This document shows, piece after piece, positions 41,101 through 54,400 of a stretch of 64,000 bases of DNA. A program made the translations under genes and the position numbers. The DNA comes from Vanilla planifolia (lineage: Eukaryota; Streptophyta; Magnoliopsida; Asparagales; Orchidaceae): contig JAIUJO010000161.1 of the NCBI GenBank assembly GCA_023846275.1, forward strand, positions 959,409-1,023,408, read 5' to 3'. Each line of letters opens with the position of its first letter. The first letter of the stretch is position 1. The notes beneath the pieces are model-generated. The model saw only the letters and a list, made by a program, of their open reading frames with translations. It was not told where the DNA came from and did no database searches.

Positions 41101-44100
41101 TATGATTTTGGCATGGTTTATTAGACTTTTAAAGTTTACAAATTTTTCTAATCTATAATGATACACTCAATATTCTTAATATCTTTGAATAAAACAATCT
41201 TGTCAAATTTAAGTAATTTCTTCAATTGTTTTACATGATTTTGTTATCTTGCGACATAAATCTATTACTTTTCTTGCATGACCATTGTATAACTTTGATT
41301 TTGTTATATTACATTGCTTCAATCTATCATGTTACAGCTTTCATATATATTTACTTCATATTAAAATAAAAATTACTTATTATCAATTCTTATTTACTTT
41401 GATAAATTTAATAATTCATTATTATCATCATACCAATTTAGAAGAGCTTTATCCAATTAAATATTCATTTTAATATTATTAAATAATTTTTTATTTTATC
41501 ATTCTCTTGGTAGCATTTTGATTTTCACCTAAATTAGGTATTGAGGTTCGTATAATTGATGCCTGTAATATTTTGAAGTGTTACCTTCATATAAAATTTG
41601 TCACATTTCATTAGTGTTTTCTCATTATTTTTTTTAGATTACTATGTGACTCTAATTACCCTCTTATGTGACTTTCATCACTTTGATTTGGCTACATTAC
41701 ATTGCTTTAATTTATGTAATTTCATTTTGATACTTAGTTTGTTAATTTTAAGATCATAACTTATTGTTTTTTTATACTTATTTACTTTCTAGTTCAATGT
41801 ATTTAAAATGTGGTTCAAGAATGATAAAAGAAATGTTGTTAAACTCGTTTATATGACCTCAATCTAAGTTGAAAAACTCAAATTTATATTTTTAAATATT
41901 TTATTTTTTGTGGTTTTTTGATTGTATATGAGTCATTTTTATTCATAATATATTTTATACTCAAAGTTATAGCATTTGATATACTTAATATATTGGAATT
42001 CAACTTAGCTAGTTTCTAAAAAAATATATCATTGATTTTGTTATATTTTCTCATGTGATGCTTACATTCCTTCGATTTGGTTTTATTATATGCTTCAACT
42101 TATCTTATTTTAGCTTATTATATACTTAATATTAAAAAAGCAATTCATTATTATTTATGCTTATTGAATTTTATAATTCACAATAATTCCTAAGAGGATC
42201 AATCGTGATGAGACAAACTGTGTTGGACTCAACTTGATCAGATCTATCTTATTCAATATTCCTTTTTATATTTTTTATATATTTTTATTTTCTTTGTTTT
42301 TGAATGTTTTATGTGATATTTTTATTCATAAGTATTTTGATGATCTCCTTAGAATTATAGAGTAGAACTTTCCTTTATAATTTATTTAATCGTTTCATGC
42401 TTTTCACTTTATTGTAGTTATACCACTATGTAATCCTAAATCTTCTCTCGTGTGATCATTCCATCATTTTGATATTGTTATTTAACATTAGTTAAATTTC
42501 TATCATTTTAGCTTTATTATATATTTACTTTATATTAAAGTAATAATTGTTTGTTATTTATTTTTGTTTATTATTCATTCCTATCTTCAAATTATATTTT
42601 AATTTTTATATTTTAAATATTCTATTTTCTATTGTTTTGGTACACTTTACAAGGAATTTCCAATTATAACTGATTTGTTGGTCAAAGATGTTATACTCAA
42701 TCTCTTAATATTTTGGAATGCAAACTTATTATGCAATTTGTCTCATTTATTTAATTTTTTTCTTAGACTTCTTTATAGCATTCGGTAAGTCCAAAGATTT
42801 TGTGATGTTTAGTTGTCTTCTTTTTTTATAGCTTTTTGCTTAAATTTATCTCATTTAAGTAAATCATTTGACTAATCGCAAAGGGCTCCATCTATTAACT
42901 ATTTTTTTGTATAAGTTTTTTTCTAGGGTTTTGACATGCTTTATAATATATATTTATTCATACCTCAATTGATGTTTAATGTGCTACACTTAAACTTTTT
43001 TGTATCTTGGAATAAAAGTTTAATATTTGATTTATTTAATTTCCATAAATTTTAGCTTTGATTTTATTATATTACTTTGAAACTCAAACTCTTCTCATTT
43101 GTAATAATTACATTAAATTGAATTTTTCAATTGTTTCACTTCAATTTACGTTATTTATGTATTAATATATAATTTATAATTATTTTTATTTATTTCTTTT
43201 ATAATTCATAGTAATTCCAAAGAAGCTTTTCTATAAAAGAACTAAATATGATTCAACACAACTTAATGAGCTCTATCTAGCTAAATTTTCCTTTTTATAA
43301 TTTTAAATACTATTTTTTCTATAGTTTAGGCATATTTATGAGACATTTTGATTCAATCCTCACGCTACAATTAAGTATTTTATACTTGAACTATTTAGTG
43401 CCTTTGAATGAAACTTTCTCAAAAAGTTTTCCTAATATTTTGAAATTCCTTGCTTTTATTTTGATTATATTACTATGCAACTCCAAATCTCACCTCATGT
43501 GACATTTTGTGAATTTTATTTTGTCTCATTATAGTGATTCTAGTTCATCTCATTTTAGCTTTAATATATATTCAATTAATATTAAAAATATTTATTATTA
43601 TTTATGCCTATTTGCTTTTGTAATCCATAATAATTTTATACTTTGTGTAGTTGAGATAAAACAAATGCATTAAACTCATGTCAATGAGCTCTGTTCAATT
43701 AAATATTCATTTTATATTTTTGAATATTCCTTTTTTTAAGATTTTAGAATGCTTTATGAGATTTTTTGATTCTTACAAAATTAGATCAATGATGTTGTTT
43801 TTTCAATCTCTATAGCAACTTGGAATACTAAATCATCATATAATTTATCTACTTTTTTGAAAATTTTTTCTTTGGATTGGTAATATTACTATGTAGTAGT
43901 AAATCTTCTCTTATGCGACATTCACATTTCGTTTATCATGTTATGCTATATTACATTAATTTATCTGAAATTAACCTTATTATAATTTTTTTTAATATTG
44001 AAATACAATTTAATATATTTTATTCTTATTTACTATAGTAGTTCTTAGCAATTGCAAACGAAGTCCGATTGAGAAAAAACAAACATCATTGCACTAGCTC

Positions 44101-47100
44101 ATTTTAGACATATCTAGTTAACTATTCATTTTTATATATTTAAATATTTTATTTTCTAAGGTTTTGGCATGCTTTATGAGAAATTTGATTTCTATGTTAC
44201 ACAATAATTTAGGACGTTTCATTTCAACTTGGTTATATTACTATGTAACAAAAAATCTGTACTCTTAATTGATTGATGGAATTTAAATATTCAAAAATAT
44301 TTACTTAATATTTAAAAATTATTTAGTATTATATATCATTATTTATTTTATAATTAATTAAAATTTAGAATAGTGTTAGCCTGAGATCAAATAAACATCA
44401 TTTCACTCATCTCAATGATATTTAAGTAATTAAAAATTCATTTATATAGTTTTCAAAATTTTATTTAATGTAGTCCATAGAGTCTTCATAAGGTATATTT
44501 GTTTTAATCTTATTTTATGATTAAGTATCAAACACATGATCTACTAAGAGTTTTAGAAGGTAACTTTCTCATAAAATTTATATTATTTTTTTAACTTGTT
44601 TTCTTTTTTTTGGTTATGTTATTCTATAATTTTTTATGCATATACATCATGTTTATATAGATATAATATATTTCTTCAACATATCATAAATTAGCTTCAT
44701 TGTATATTTATTTAATGTTGAGAAAATAATTTCTTATTATTTACTTAGCTAAATAAAATAATTCTTATTAAGGTCTGTTCAGCTCAAAATAAATATTATT
44801 GGACTCATCATAATGATCTCCATCGTATTCTGTATTCATTTTTAGATTTTACATATCATAACTTTAATTATTTTGTCACATGTTTTAAGACATTATGGTT
44901 CATACTTGATTTGATAATCAAGATTTGCTATACTTAGTCTTCTCAGTAAGTTCAAATGCTTGTTTCTTGTACCAATTAGCTCATTTCTTACACTGTTTGC
45001 TTTGGATTGGTTATATCACTATGCAATAATATATCTCCTCTCATGTGATCTTTGCATAGCTCTAATTTAGATATTTTATATTATTTTAATTAATGTCATT
45101 TTAGCCCTAGCATATATTAAATTTAATTAAAAAAATAATTTTTTATACTTGTTGCTTTTTAACTCTTGAAATTCATAATAATTCCAAATGAGGTCAAATA
45201 GAGATGAATAAAATGTCACTGGACTCCTCTTAACGAACTCCATATATAAAAATATTCATTTGTTATGTTTAAAAATATTCTACAATCTAGGGTTTTGATA
45301 AGATTTATTATTCATTTTGATTTGTACATAATTTAATGATCAACGATGTTTCATTTGATCATTTTAATATATTGGAATGCAACTTTCCTAAACAATTTAT
45401 TCAATTTCTTCTAATGTTTTTCTTTGACAGGGATGTATCATTATGCAAAACTATAAATCTTTACTGATGTACATTTACATTGCTTTGATTCAGTTAGAAT
45501 ACAAATCTTCATTTTATTTCATTTTAGGTTTATTATGAACTTATTATTAAATGATAATTTGTTATTATTTATACTTAATTTTTAGGTAATTCACAATAAT
45601 TCTAAACAAGTTTGATCGATATGAAATAGACATCTTTGTATAGTCTCGAAAGGCTCTATAAAATTAAATATTAAATTTTACATTTTTAATAATTGTATTT
45701 TCCTACATTTGTGTATGTTTTACTAGGAATTTTTAGTTAAATCTTGTTTGACAATCAAGAATTTTACACTTGATCTCAGTAGTGTCTTGGAATATAACCT
45801 TCCCATATAATCTATCTCATTTCATCAAATCTACTTTTTTGATTTCGTAATCTTATTGTTAGACTTTACATGTTGTCTTGTGTGATGTTTATACATTTGA
45901 TATCTGCCTATGTTATAAAGTTACAATTTATGTTCTTTCAGTTTTATTATGTATTTACTTAATATAAAAGACATGATTTATTTATTTTTATTCCAATAAA
46001 CTTCGACAATTTTGAGTAATTTGAAATGAGTTTCAATCAAGAAAAAAAACAAAATTTTACTCATGACAACAAGCATTATATATTAAACTAATCATTATTA
46101 TATTGTTAAAAGTTTTATTTTCAAGGATTTTGGTACTCTTTTTTAGTTATTTTGATTGGTAGTAGATTTGATGATCAAGGATGTCAACATTTATCCCCTT
46201 AGTAATGTCGAATGAAACTTTTCTAAACAATTTATCTAATTTCTCCAAAGTTTATCTTATGTTTGGTTATGTATTTCTCGATGTTCTATTGTCTGACTTT
46301 CACATGACTTTGATTTAGTAAACTACATTACTTTAATTTATCTTATGTTATTTTTAATATATATATATTTACCCTATATTAAAGTAATAAGTTATTGTTA
46401 GTTATACTTATTTACTTAGATAACTCATAGCAATTTTAAATGTAGTTTGATTGAGATGAAACATTGTTCCACTGGTCTCGATGAGCTTTATTCAAATAAA
46501 TATTAATTTTGGTATTTTCAAATATGTTTCTTCTTTTGTTTTGGTTAGCTTTATGAGAAAATTAAATTCATAACAATTTTAATAATTGAGGGTGTTACTT
46601 TTGTTATCCAGAGTATCTTAGTATGCAACTTTAAATTATAATTTATCTTACTTCTTCAAATTATTTGCTTTGATTAGGTTATATTATTATGTAACTCTAT
46701 ATTCACTTTCATGACTTTTACATCAATCTAATTTAGGTAAATTATATTGCTTCAAATTTTCTCATTTTTCCTTAAAATATCTTTATGAGGTCCAATAGAG
46801 ATCAAATAAATTTGTTTAAAGTAGTCTTGAAGAGCACTTTTCAATTAAATATTAATTTTTAATATTTTTTAATTATTTTATTATTTTTATTTATTTTGCA
46901 TAATTTGGAAGACTTCTTGATCCATACATGATTTTATGTTCTATGATGAAACAGTTGATCTCTTTACTATCTTAGAATTTATATTTCATAATTTATTTCT
47001 TTTTCTAAAATATTTTTCTTTTACTTTTTTATCATGATATAACTCTAAGCATCTCATAGGTGAACTTTGCAATATTTTAATTTTATTATATTAAATTTCT

Positions 47101-48543
47101 TCAATTTCTCTTTATTTCTTTAAAATATCTTTATTTAATATAAAGATTATAATTTATTTTTTTAATACTTATTTTACTTTGTTAACTTGCAATAATTCCA
47201 TATAAGGTATGATTAGTAGGGAACAAACACAAATTTGCTCTTCTTCACATGCCTTATTGAATTATATATTCATTTTCTTTATTTGATATGTTTTATTTTT
47301 GTTGGGTTTTGGTATGCTTTGTGAGATTTTTTTGATTCTTACCTAATTTGGCAATTATTCATACGATTTTGTTGTATCATATTGCTTCCATTTGTCTAAT
47401 TTTAGGTTTAAAGTAAATTTACTTAAAACTAAAAATGTAATTTTCTAATATGTATTTATATTGTTTTTGTAATTCAAAATATTTCCAAACTAGGCCTAAT
47501 CTTTGTGGGAACAAATGTTGTTAGGGTGATATTGAGTTTTGGTATGAGTTACAAGAATTTAAACTCGTATTAGATTTAATGAGGAAGCATGTTGCACTTA
47601 TTTTACTTTGTATCCTACAATACAAGTTTTCCTCATAATTTATCTCTATTCACATTTTTCATTAGATTTGGATATACTACTATATATGTTTAGCTTATAT
47701 CGCTTCAGTTTGGCTATATTATATTGTTTCAATTTATCTCATTTCAGGTTTAAACGTTTTTTCTTAAGATTTAAATATTAGTTTGTTTTATTTTTTCTTT
47801 TTTACTTTGTTAACTGGAAAAAAGTTTGAAGGCAATCCATTCTGGAAAAATAGATGTCGTTGGAATCATGTCAATGAACTCTATCGAATTAAATAATTAT
47901 TTTCATATCTTCAAATATTTTGTATGTTTAAGGTTTTGGTACACTTCAAGATACATTTTGATATGTTTTTTTTAATGATAAAGGACATTGCACTTGATAA
48001 ACTTAATGCCTTTGAATGCAACTTTTATAAGTAATTTATCTTATTTTCTTAAATATTTTTGTTACTCTAATCTCCTTTCATTTACCCTTTGCATAATTAT
48101 AAATTTTGCTAAATTATATTGCTTTAATTTGACTAATTAAAGAATCAATTTTTAATAATATAATATTAAAAAATAATAATTTATTTTTTGTGATAATTTA
48201 TTTTGTTAACTCTTAGTAATTCCAAACGATGTCTACTTAAGATGAAACAAAAATTACTAGACCTATGCTAATGAACTCTATCAAATTAAATATATAGTTT
48301 TATATCAATATGTTTCATCTTTTTCTAAGGTTTTGATTCACTTTATGAGACATTTCTACTTATACTATATTTGGTAGTTAGGAATGTTGCACTCAATCTC
48401 TATGATATATTGGAATACAACTTTCTTATATAACTTATATAATCTTTTCAATGATTTTTATTTAATTTTTTTCTTAGTATATTAGTAGAAATATTTTCTT
48501 ATGTGACATTTACATCACATTGACTTGGCAATAATATATTGCT
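38146..48543 (+). repeat. Diverged ~410-bp satellite array, forward block A5
   Basis: About 25 forward monomers, starting with an attaaatagtcattttttta box and ending in the second tttgatttggttatatta-like subrepeat at 48,525-48,543. Register jumps or truncated units are visible near 38,855, 40,420, 42,590, 44,250, 46,780 and 47,520. Well preserved landmarks include 42,220 (gttggactcaacttgatcag) and 46,455-46,490 (gagatgaaacattgttccac then ctcgatgagctttat). The open frame at 41,285-41,473 is not supported as a gene. No RNA gene or regulatory site was recognised. Confidence 0.9.
45171..45588 (+). repeat. Representative satellite monomer (418 bp)
   Basis: One complete forward unit, measured from attcataataattcc to the next attcacaataattct. 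It shows the full box order: aaatgaggtcaaatagagat and cactggactcctcttaacga (dyad region), tatgtttaaaaatattctac, gggttttgataagatttatt, taatttaatgatcaacgatg, tattggaatgcaactttcct, the two subrepeats around 45,420-45,450 and 45,480-45,500, and the ttattattatttatactta box. It is given as a reference for anyone aligning the array. Confidence 0.8.
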
Positions 48544-48554
48544 TATGAAAAATT

Positions 48555-49870
48555 CAAGTATTATAACATAGCCAAATCAAAGAAATTTATAGGTCACACC
48601 AATAAAGTGTTAAGAGTTTAGAAGGAATAAAATGATTGAAAAGTGAAACATGTGAAAGAAAGAGATAAATTGCTCTCAAAAGTTGCATCCCATAATACTA
48701 AGGATATTAAGTGTAACGAGAATGATCATCTAATTTGGTATGGTTTAAAATATCTTTAGAAGCATGTCAAAATATTATAAAAAAATATTTAAGAAATTGA
48801 AATTTTTTTTTAATTAAATAGAGCTCGATGACACTAGCTGAACCATGTTTTAAGGTCTATCTAACTTCGTCTTAAATTATTAAGAAATAAAAAAATAAAA
48901 AATTAATAATAAATTATTATTATAATATTATGAAAATATTTTTGAAAGTTAAAATGAGATAAATTGAAGTACTATAACATAATAAAATATATGTAATGTG
49001 AACATCAAACCATAAAAGTTTTAGAGTTACATATATATATAGTCAAATTTATAGAAAAGTTTGAAGAAATAAGCTAAGTTATATGGGAAATTTCCATTTC
49101 AAGAACCAAGTAGATTAAATCTCCTTAATCTAAAAATCTTGTATGAGTCAAAATATATTGTAAAACTTGCCTAAATGATATTAAATATGTAATTAATTAC
49201 CAATGTTAATAAATATAAATAATCATAACTTAATATTTCAATTTCAAGTAGCTATATATTAAAGCTAAAATAACTTAAATTAAAAAAAATTAATATAATG
49301 AAACAAAAGTAATGTGAATGTTACATAAGTGTAGAATTATGGTTTTATAATAGTATAACCAAATCAAACAAAAGCTTTTGAAATTTTATAATAAATTATA
49401 CAAGGAAATTGAATTCAAAGATATAAAGTGATCAAATGTAATATCATCAATAATTAAATTAGGTACAAATAAAAATATCTCATAAAGCATTCCAAACCCT
49501 TTGGAAATAAAATTTTTAAAAATAAACAATTGATATTAAATAAGATAAATTTTGCTAAGACTTTTCCAATGATCTTTGTTTTATCTCTCTCAAACCTTGT
49601 ATTAAAATTACTATGATTTATTAAACTAAATTAAAAAAAAAATATTGAAATATTATTTTAAAAATAAAATTATTGTTTGTGAAAGCTAAAACAAGATAAT
49701 TTGAAGAATTGTAATAAAAAAATCAACACGATGTAAAGCTCTAACGAATGGTGATATAAAGTTGCATGACAATATAGCCAAATCAAGGTAAAAAAACTAA
49801 AAAGAAATGAGATAAATCATACAAAAACATTGTATTTCTAGTTACTTTGGAGTTTGGCTATAACATCCTA
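48555..49870 (-). repeat. Inverted satellite block D
   Basis: About three monomers in reverse orientation follow the palindromic junction at 48,544-48,554. Reverse boxes include atagccaaatcaaagaaatt (48,570), gagataaattgctctcaaaa near 48,661, gagctcgatgacactagctg near 48,820, aataaattattattataata near 48,909, and gataaattatacaaggaaat near 49,390. The block breaks off at about 49,870 in the box that normally reads gagtgtaacatccttgatca, where unrelated DNA starts. Confidence 0.88.
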
Positions 49871-50917
49871 ATCTATACTATGTGTGGTATATCTGAGGCA
49901 ATGGGGTAATTGCGTTTTAAAAGTTTTTTTAAGTTTTTAGTTATCTATTTTTCAAACATTTCTTCATAGAAATAATATTTCATTTTTAGATTTCTTGTTT
50001 AATTTTTATTTTCTATGATAAAAATAAAAATGGTAGACCAAATTTTTTATGTGTTTTAGTTTGAACTACAAAACATGTCCTCATTAAATCAAGGGAAAAC
50101 TCCTTTATTAAAAGAGTTATAATTGGGGTTTTCCTTCGTAGGACACCGTCACCTTGAGATTTTTTCTTATGGTACATCTCTGACCTACTTGAAGTCCTTT
50201 TTTATGATTCCCTTCCTAGATAATTGAGGTTTTTAGTTATGATTTACAAAGAATTTACTAGCTTTTTTAGGTTTTACTATAATCGAAGTTTATGAATGCT
50301 CAACCCTAATTCAATTTTTAGAAAAATAAAATTTAACTCGACCTTTCATTTATGTCATGCTGTTAAAACCAAAAGAAAAAGAAACTTTAAGGAAAACTAT
50401 TGTCTATTAAAATATAGAACTTCTTATGCTTTTTAATGAATATAGTAAGGTACAACGATGTCATAATTATTAGGAGAAGTAAGAAAATAAACGTTAAGAA
50501 GTGTTAGGTTGATCATAAGAATTGTAAGTATGGATTAGCAATAAATCGTAGTGGTTGTCACATGAGTTCTATAGTAATAAAATATCATGTTGTACTCTTT
50601 TGAGATTTTAAAATCTTCTTGACTTTCATTTGCTATTTTATTAATAATAGTTTGGTTCATATAAAAACTTTTTTTATCATTGTCTTTAAAAATTAAAATT
50701 AAATTCATTCCAAGTGCTACAACCACAAGCTTAAAAAGGACTTCAAATTAGCTTAAAATATTTCTTTCAAAACGGCTACATAATGGCATAGTAATTAGCT
50801 TTCAAGTAGAATAACCAACGTCTTTTGATTTGATCAGAAAAGTTTTACACCATTAGATCAAAAACTATAAAAGTACATGAGTTATGGATGGCTGAGTAAT
50901 GATGGATTAGATCTAGC

Positions 50918-50965
50918 CAATCCAATCACATTGGATTGATCTTGATCACTCGATTGATGAGTGAT
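50918..50965. other. Two adjacent perfect hairpins
   Basis: First dyad: caatccaat / attggattg, 9-bp arms with a 3-nt loop (50,918-50,938). Second dyad: atcactc / gagtgat, 7-bp arms with a 7-nt loop (50,945-50,965). Only six bases separate them. They lie about 260 bp upstream of the TATATAA in the same insert, where enhancer-like dyads of an LTR or viral promoter would sit. Confidence 0.7.
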
Positions 50966-51227
50966 AATTGTGAGAATGATTATAATTGTAATATTAAAAA
51001 TTGATAATATTGAGCCACTCAATTCAATGACAAGCTTTAAAAAGAGATAAATTTGACTTAGACTATAGCAACAAAATCCAAGGTTTCAAGAAAAGCTTTT
51101 AGGCATGTTTAAACCATAGCCATTAGATTAACAATTTGATGCTACAAATTCAAGAAAAATCATCAAGTCATTAGACTTGGGGAAAACGTTTTGTCCTAAC
51201 TCTAGAATATTAAACAAGTTTGTTCTT

Positions 51228-51234
51228 TATATAA
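51228..51234 (+). promoter_or_regulatory. TATA box (TATATAA) in 1.6-kb insert
   Basis: TATATAA followed by gcctttgaacacc and a comparatively C-rich region resembles the TATA-to-start segment of plant LTR or pararetrovirus promoters. There is no other evidence of transcription, and TA-rich strings are common here. Confidence 0.35.
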
Positions 51235-51483
51235 GCCTTTGAACACCTTTTATTCTAGCTAAAATTATGGCTGCCTCCCCTCTTGTGTGCTCAAGAATTA
51301 ATGACTTCGGCCACTCGTATGCATATAGGTTTAAAATCACTTAGGTCTTGACTAGGCCTACTGCATGCTTTACTTTATTTTAGGCTAGCATGATCCTTCC
51401 TATGCCTTGCTGCATCAAGGTTTCAAGATGACACCATGACTTGAGACTTGGAGTACTAGCCTATGTTTGCTTGACTTTAGAGC

Positions 51484-54400
51484 ACATTCAGAATTATTAT
51501 GAATAAAAAATTTAAATATTGCTAAATTATATTAAATTACAATTGTTGTTTTTAGTAAGTACATATTAAACATAAACTAAGATAAACTAAAGATAATAAT
51601 ATTACCAAATAAAAGATATGTATAAAGAAAAGTTGCACTATAAGACACTGAGGGGATTCAGTTCAATGACCTCAATTATAAAAAAAGATATAAATCAAAA
51701 TGTCTAACAAAGCATGCAGGAAAAATAGGAAAAAAATATTTTAAAATAGGAAAAGGAAAGTTTGTTGAATAAAGCTGTTAGACAAAAGTCCAACAATATT
51801 CGATTCATTTTCATCAAATCAAATTTTGAATTACTACTAATTACCAAAGTTAATTAGAATAAATAATAAAAAATTATAATTTTAGGTTAAAATAAACAAA
51901 CATTAAAAAGGAAAAGAAATAAACTTAAGCAATTTAATATGTAAAAATCAAGGTAATATAAGGTCACATACTAAGGGATCTAGAGTTAGATAGCAAAATA
52001 ACCAAATAGATGCAAACAATTTGTAGAAATGAGATAAATAGTATAAGAAAGCTCTATTAAAAGATACTAAGAAGATTAAGTATAACATTTTGTAATATCA
52101 AATCTGTTATGAATAAAAATGTCTCACAAAACTTGTACGAATGCTCAAAAATATACTTTTTGATAATATTAAATTAAAATTGTTTTTTTGTAGAGCATAT
52201 CGATATGAATAAAAAATTTTATGTTGACTTGATCAGAACGTATTTTCAAATATGATAAAATACAAAATTATGTAGGTATAAATAATAAAAAATTATCATT
52301 TTTAATATTTGAAAACTATATATTGGAGTTGAAATGAGTTAGATTGAAATATTATAACATAGCAACATCAACAACATGGAAAGCTTCACTAGTAGGGGAT
52401 TTAGAGTTACATTATGATATAACTTAATCAATTTGAAAATTTTGACGAAATTGGATAAATTATATTTTAGAGTTACAATACAAGATACTATATAGATCAA
52501 GCATGACATCCTTAGTTGATAAAGGTAGCATGAATCAAAATATATGGAAAAATATGAAGAAAAATATTAAAATAAAAATTTTAAAATATTAAAGTACAAC
52601 TAATTCGATTGAACTTATCAATATGAGTTTAATGACATTGATTTCATCCTGATCAAATATTGTTCGAAATTGCAATGAATTTTTAACATAATCAAACTTA
52701 AAACAAATATTATTTTAATAACAAGTTAATATATATTAAAGCTAAAATATCATAAATGATAGCATTGTAATACAACCAAATCAAACACAAGTACATATAC
52801 AAGAGAGGATAATTAGAGTAACATTATTAAATAATGAAATCAAAGAAAAATATTTGAACAAATGAAAAATTGTTCTAGAAATTTGCCCTCCAAGAAACTA
52901 AGGAGATCAAACATAACATCCTTAGTTGAAAAAGCCCTAGAAAAAAAATATTTTGAAGAAAATGTAAAAATAAATATTTAATTGATAGAAATTGTTGTGA
53001 TGAGTCTATGGACATTTTCTTATCTTTATTAGAACTCATTTGGAATAAGGATGGATTGGAAAAGTAAATAAGCATAAAAATACGAAGTTATTATTTCAAA
53101 TTTAAGTGAAAATATTTTAAAGCTTTAATAAGATAAATTAAATTATTAAAATAAAACAAAATTAAGGTGAGTGGAGGCTCACATTAGAAGGGAATTAGAG
53201 ATACACTTTAATACAAATATTGAAAAGTGACAATTTTGAAGAACTAAGACAAAATGTATAGAAAAGTTGTATTCCGAGATACCAAAGAGATTGTGTGTAA
53301 CATCTTTGTTCAAGAAATTAGGTGAAAGTCAAAATAACCAGAAAAACATGCTAATAAAACTAGAAAGTAAAATACATAAAAATATAAAAATAGGTTTGTA
53401 ATTTTGTATTTTGTATATAAGGACAATTCCAATGACATTTATTTCATCTCAATGAAACATAATTTGAAATTATAACAAATTACCAAAAGTAAATAAAAAT
53501 AAATAATAAGAAATTATTCTTTCACATTAATTAAATATATATTAATATTGAAATCAGATAAATTGAACCAATACAATAAAAAAATAGATGTGATGCAAAC
53601 AACAAATGAGAGAGGATTTAGAGCCACCAATATAACCAAATCAAAGTAAAAAGTTTGAAAAATGACATGATACTAAAAGAGTTAATGTAACATTAATTAT
53701 CATCAAATCTGGTATAAATGAAATGTCTCAAAAAGTGTGAAGAAAATTTGGTGAATAAAATATTTTAAACTTATAATAGATAGTTTTTTATATGAAGCAA
53801 ATTGTGATTAATCAAACGATGTTTCATTTGAGTTAATTTGGGTTGGTTTTAAATTAATGCATATTACCAAATTATGTTTGCATAAATAATAAAAACTTAT
53901 TCTTTTTAAAATTTAGAAATATATTTATTGATTTTTAAATGACATAAATTAAAAATATTTTAATATAGCCAAATCAAAGATATTTCAAGGTTGCACTAGA
54001 AAAGATTTCGAGCTACACAGTAATATGATATACTTGAAGTAACAAATTTTAAGGAGACAAATTGTATGAGAAAGTTCTATTCTAAGATACTACAAAGATT
54101 GAGCATAAAATGTTTGATCATCAAATTAGCAATGAATCGAAATGTTTTGTAAAGCAAGCAAAAATAATAAAACATAATTTAGTTTAAAATATTAAAATCA
54201 AAGAAAAACATTTCAATAAATGAGATAAATTCTATGAAGAAGTTATAAAGCAAGACGTTGTGGTGATCAAGTGTAACATTATTGATCATCAAATCTTATA
54301 AATTTTTAAATGTCTTATAAAATAAAATAATAAAATAGTAAAAAAATCCTTAAAATATAAAATATAATACTCTATTGGATAAAGTACTTTATGATTAGTC

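Larger units (their letters stand above)
49871..51483. mobile_element. Unclassified ~1.6-kb insert, possible LTR-element remnant
   Basis: Non-satellite DNA replaces part of an inverted monomer; roughly 170 bp of the unit expected between the two flanks is missing. Base composition is less extreme than the satellite, especially at 51,240-51,480. Features on the + strand are two adjacent small hairpins (50,918-50,938 and 50,945-50,965), a TATATAA at 51,228-51,234 followed by a C+T-richer stretch, and motifs resembling the ccattagatcaaa / ccattagattaac phrases often seen in plant LTRs. No primer-binding site, terminal TG/CA pair or coding motif was found. A truncated solo LTR or pararetrovirus regulatory fragment is plausible but unproven. 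The minus-strand frame at 50,535-50,726 is not supported. Confidence 0.45.
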
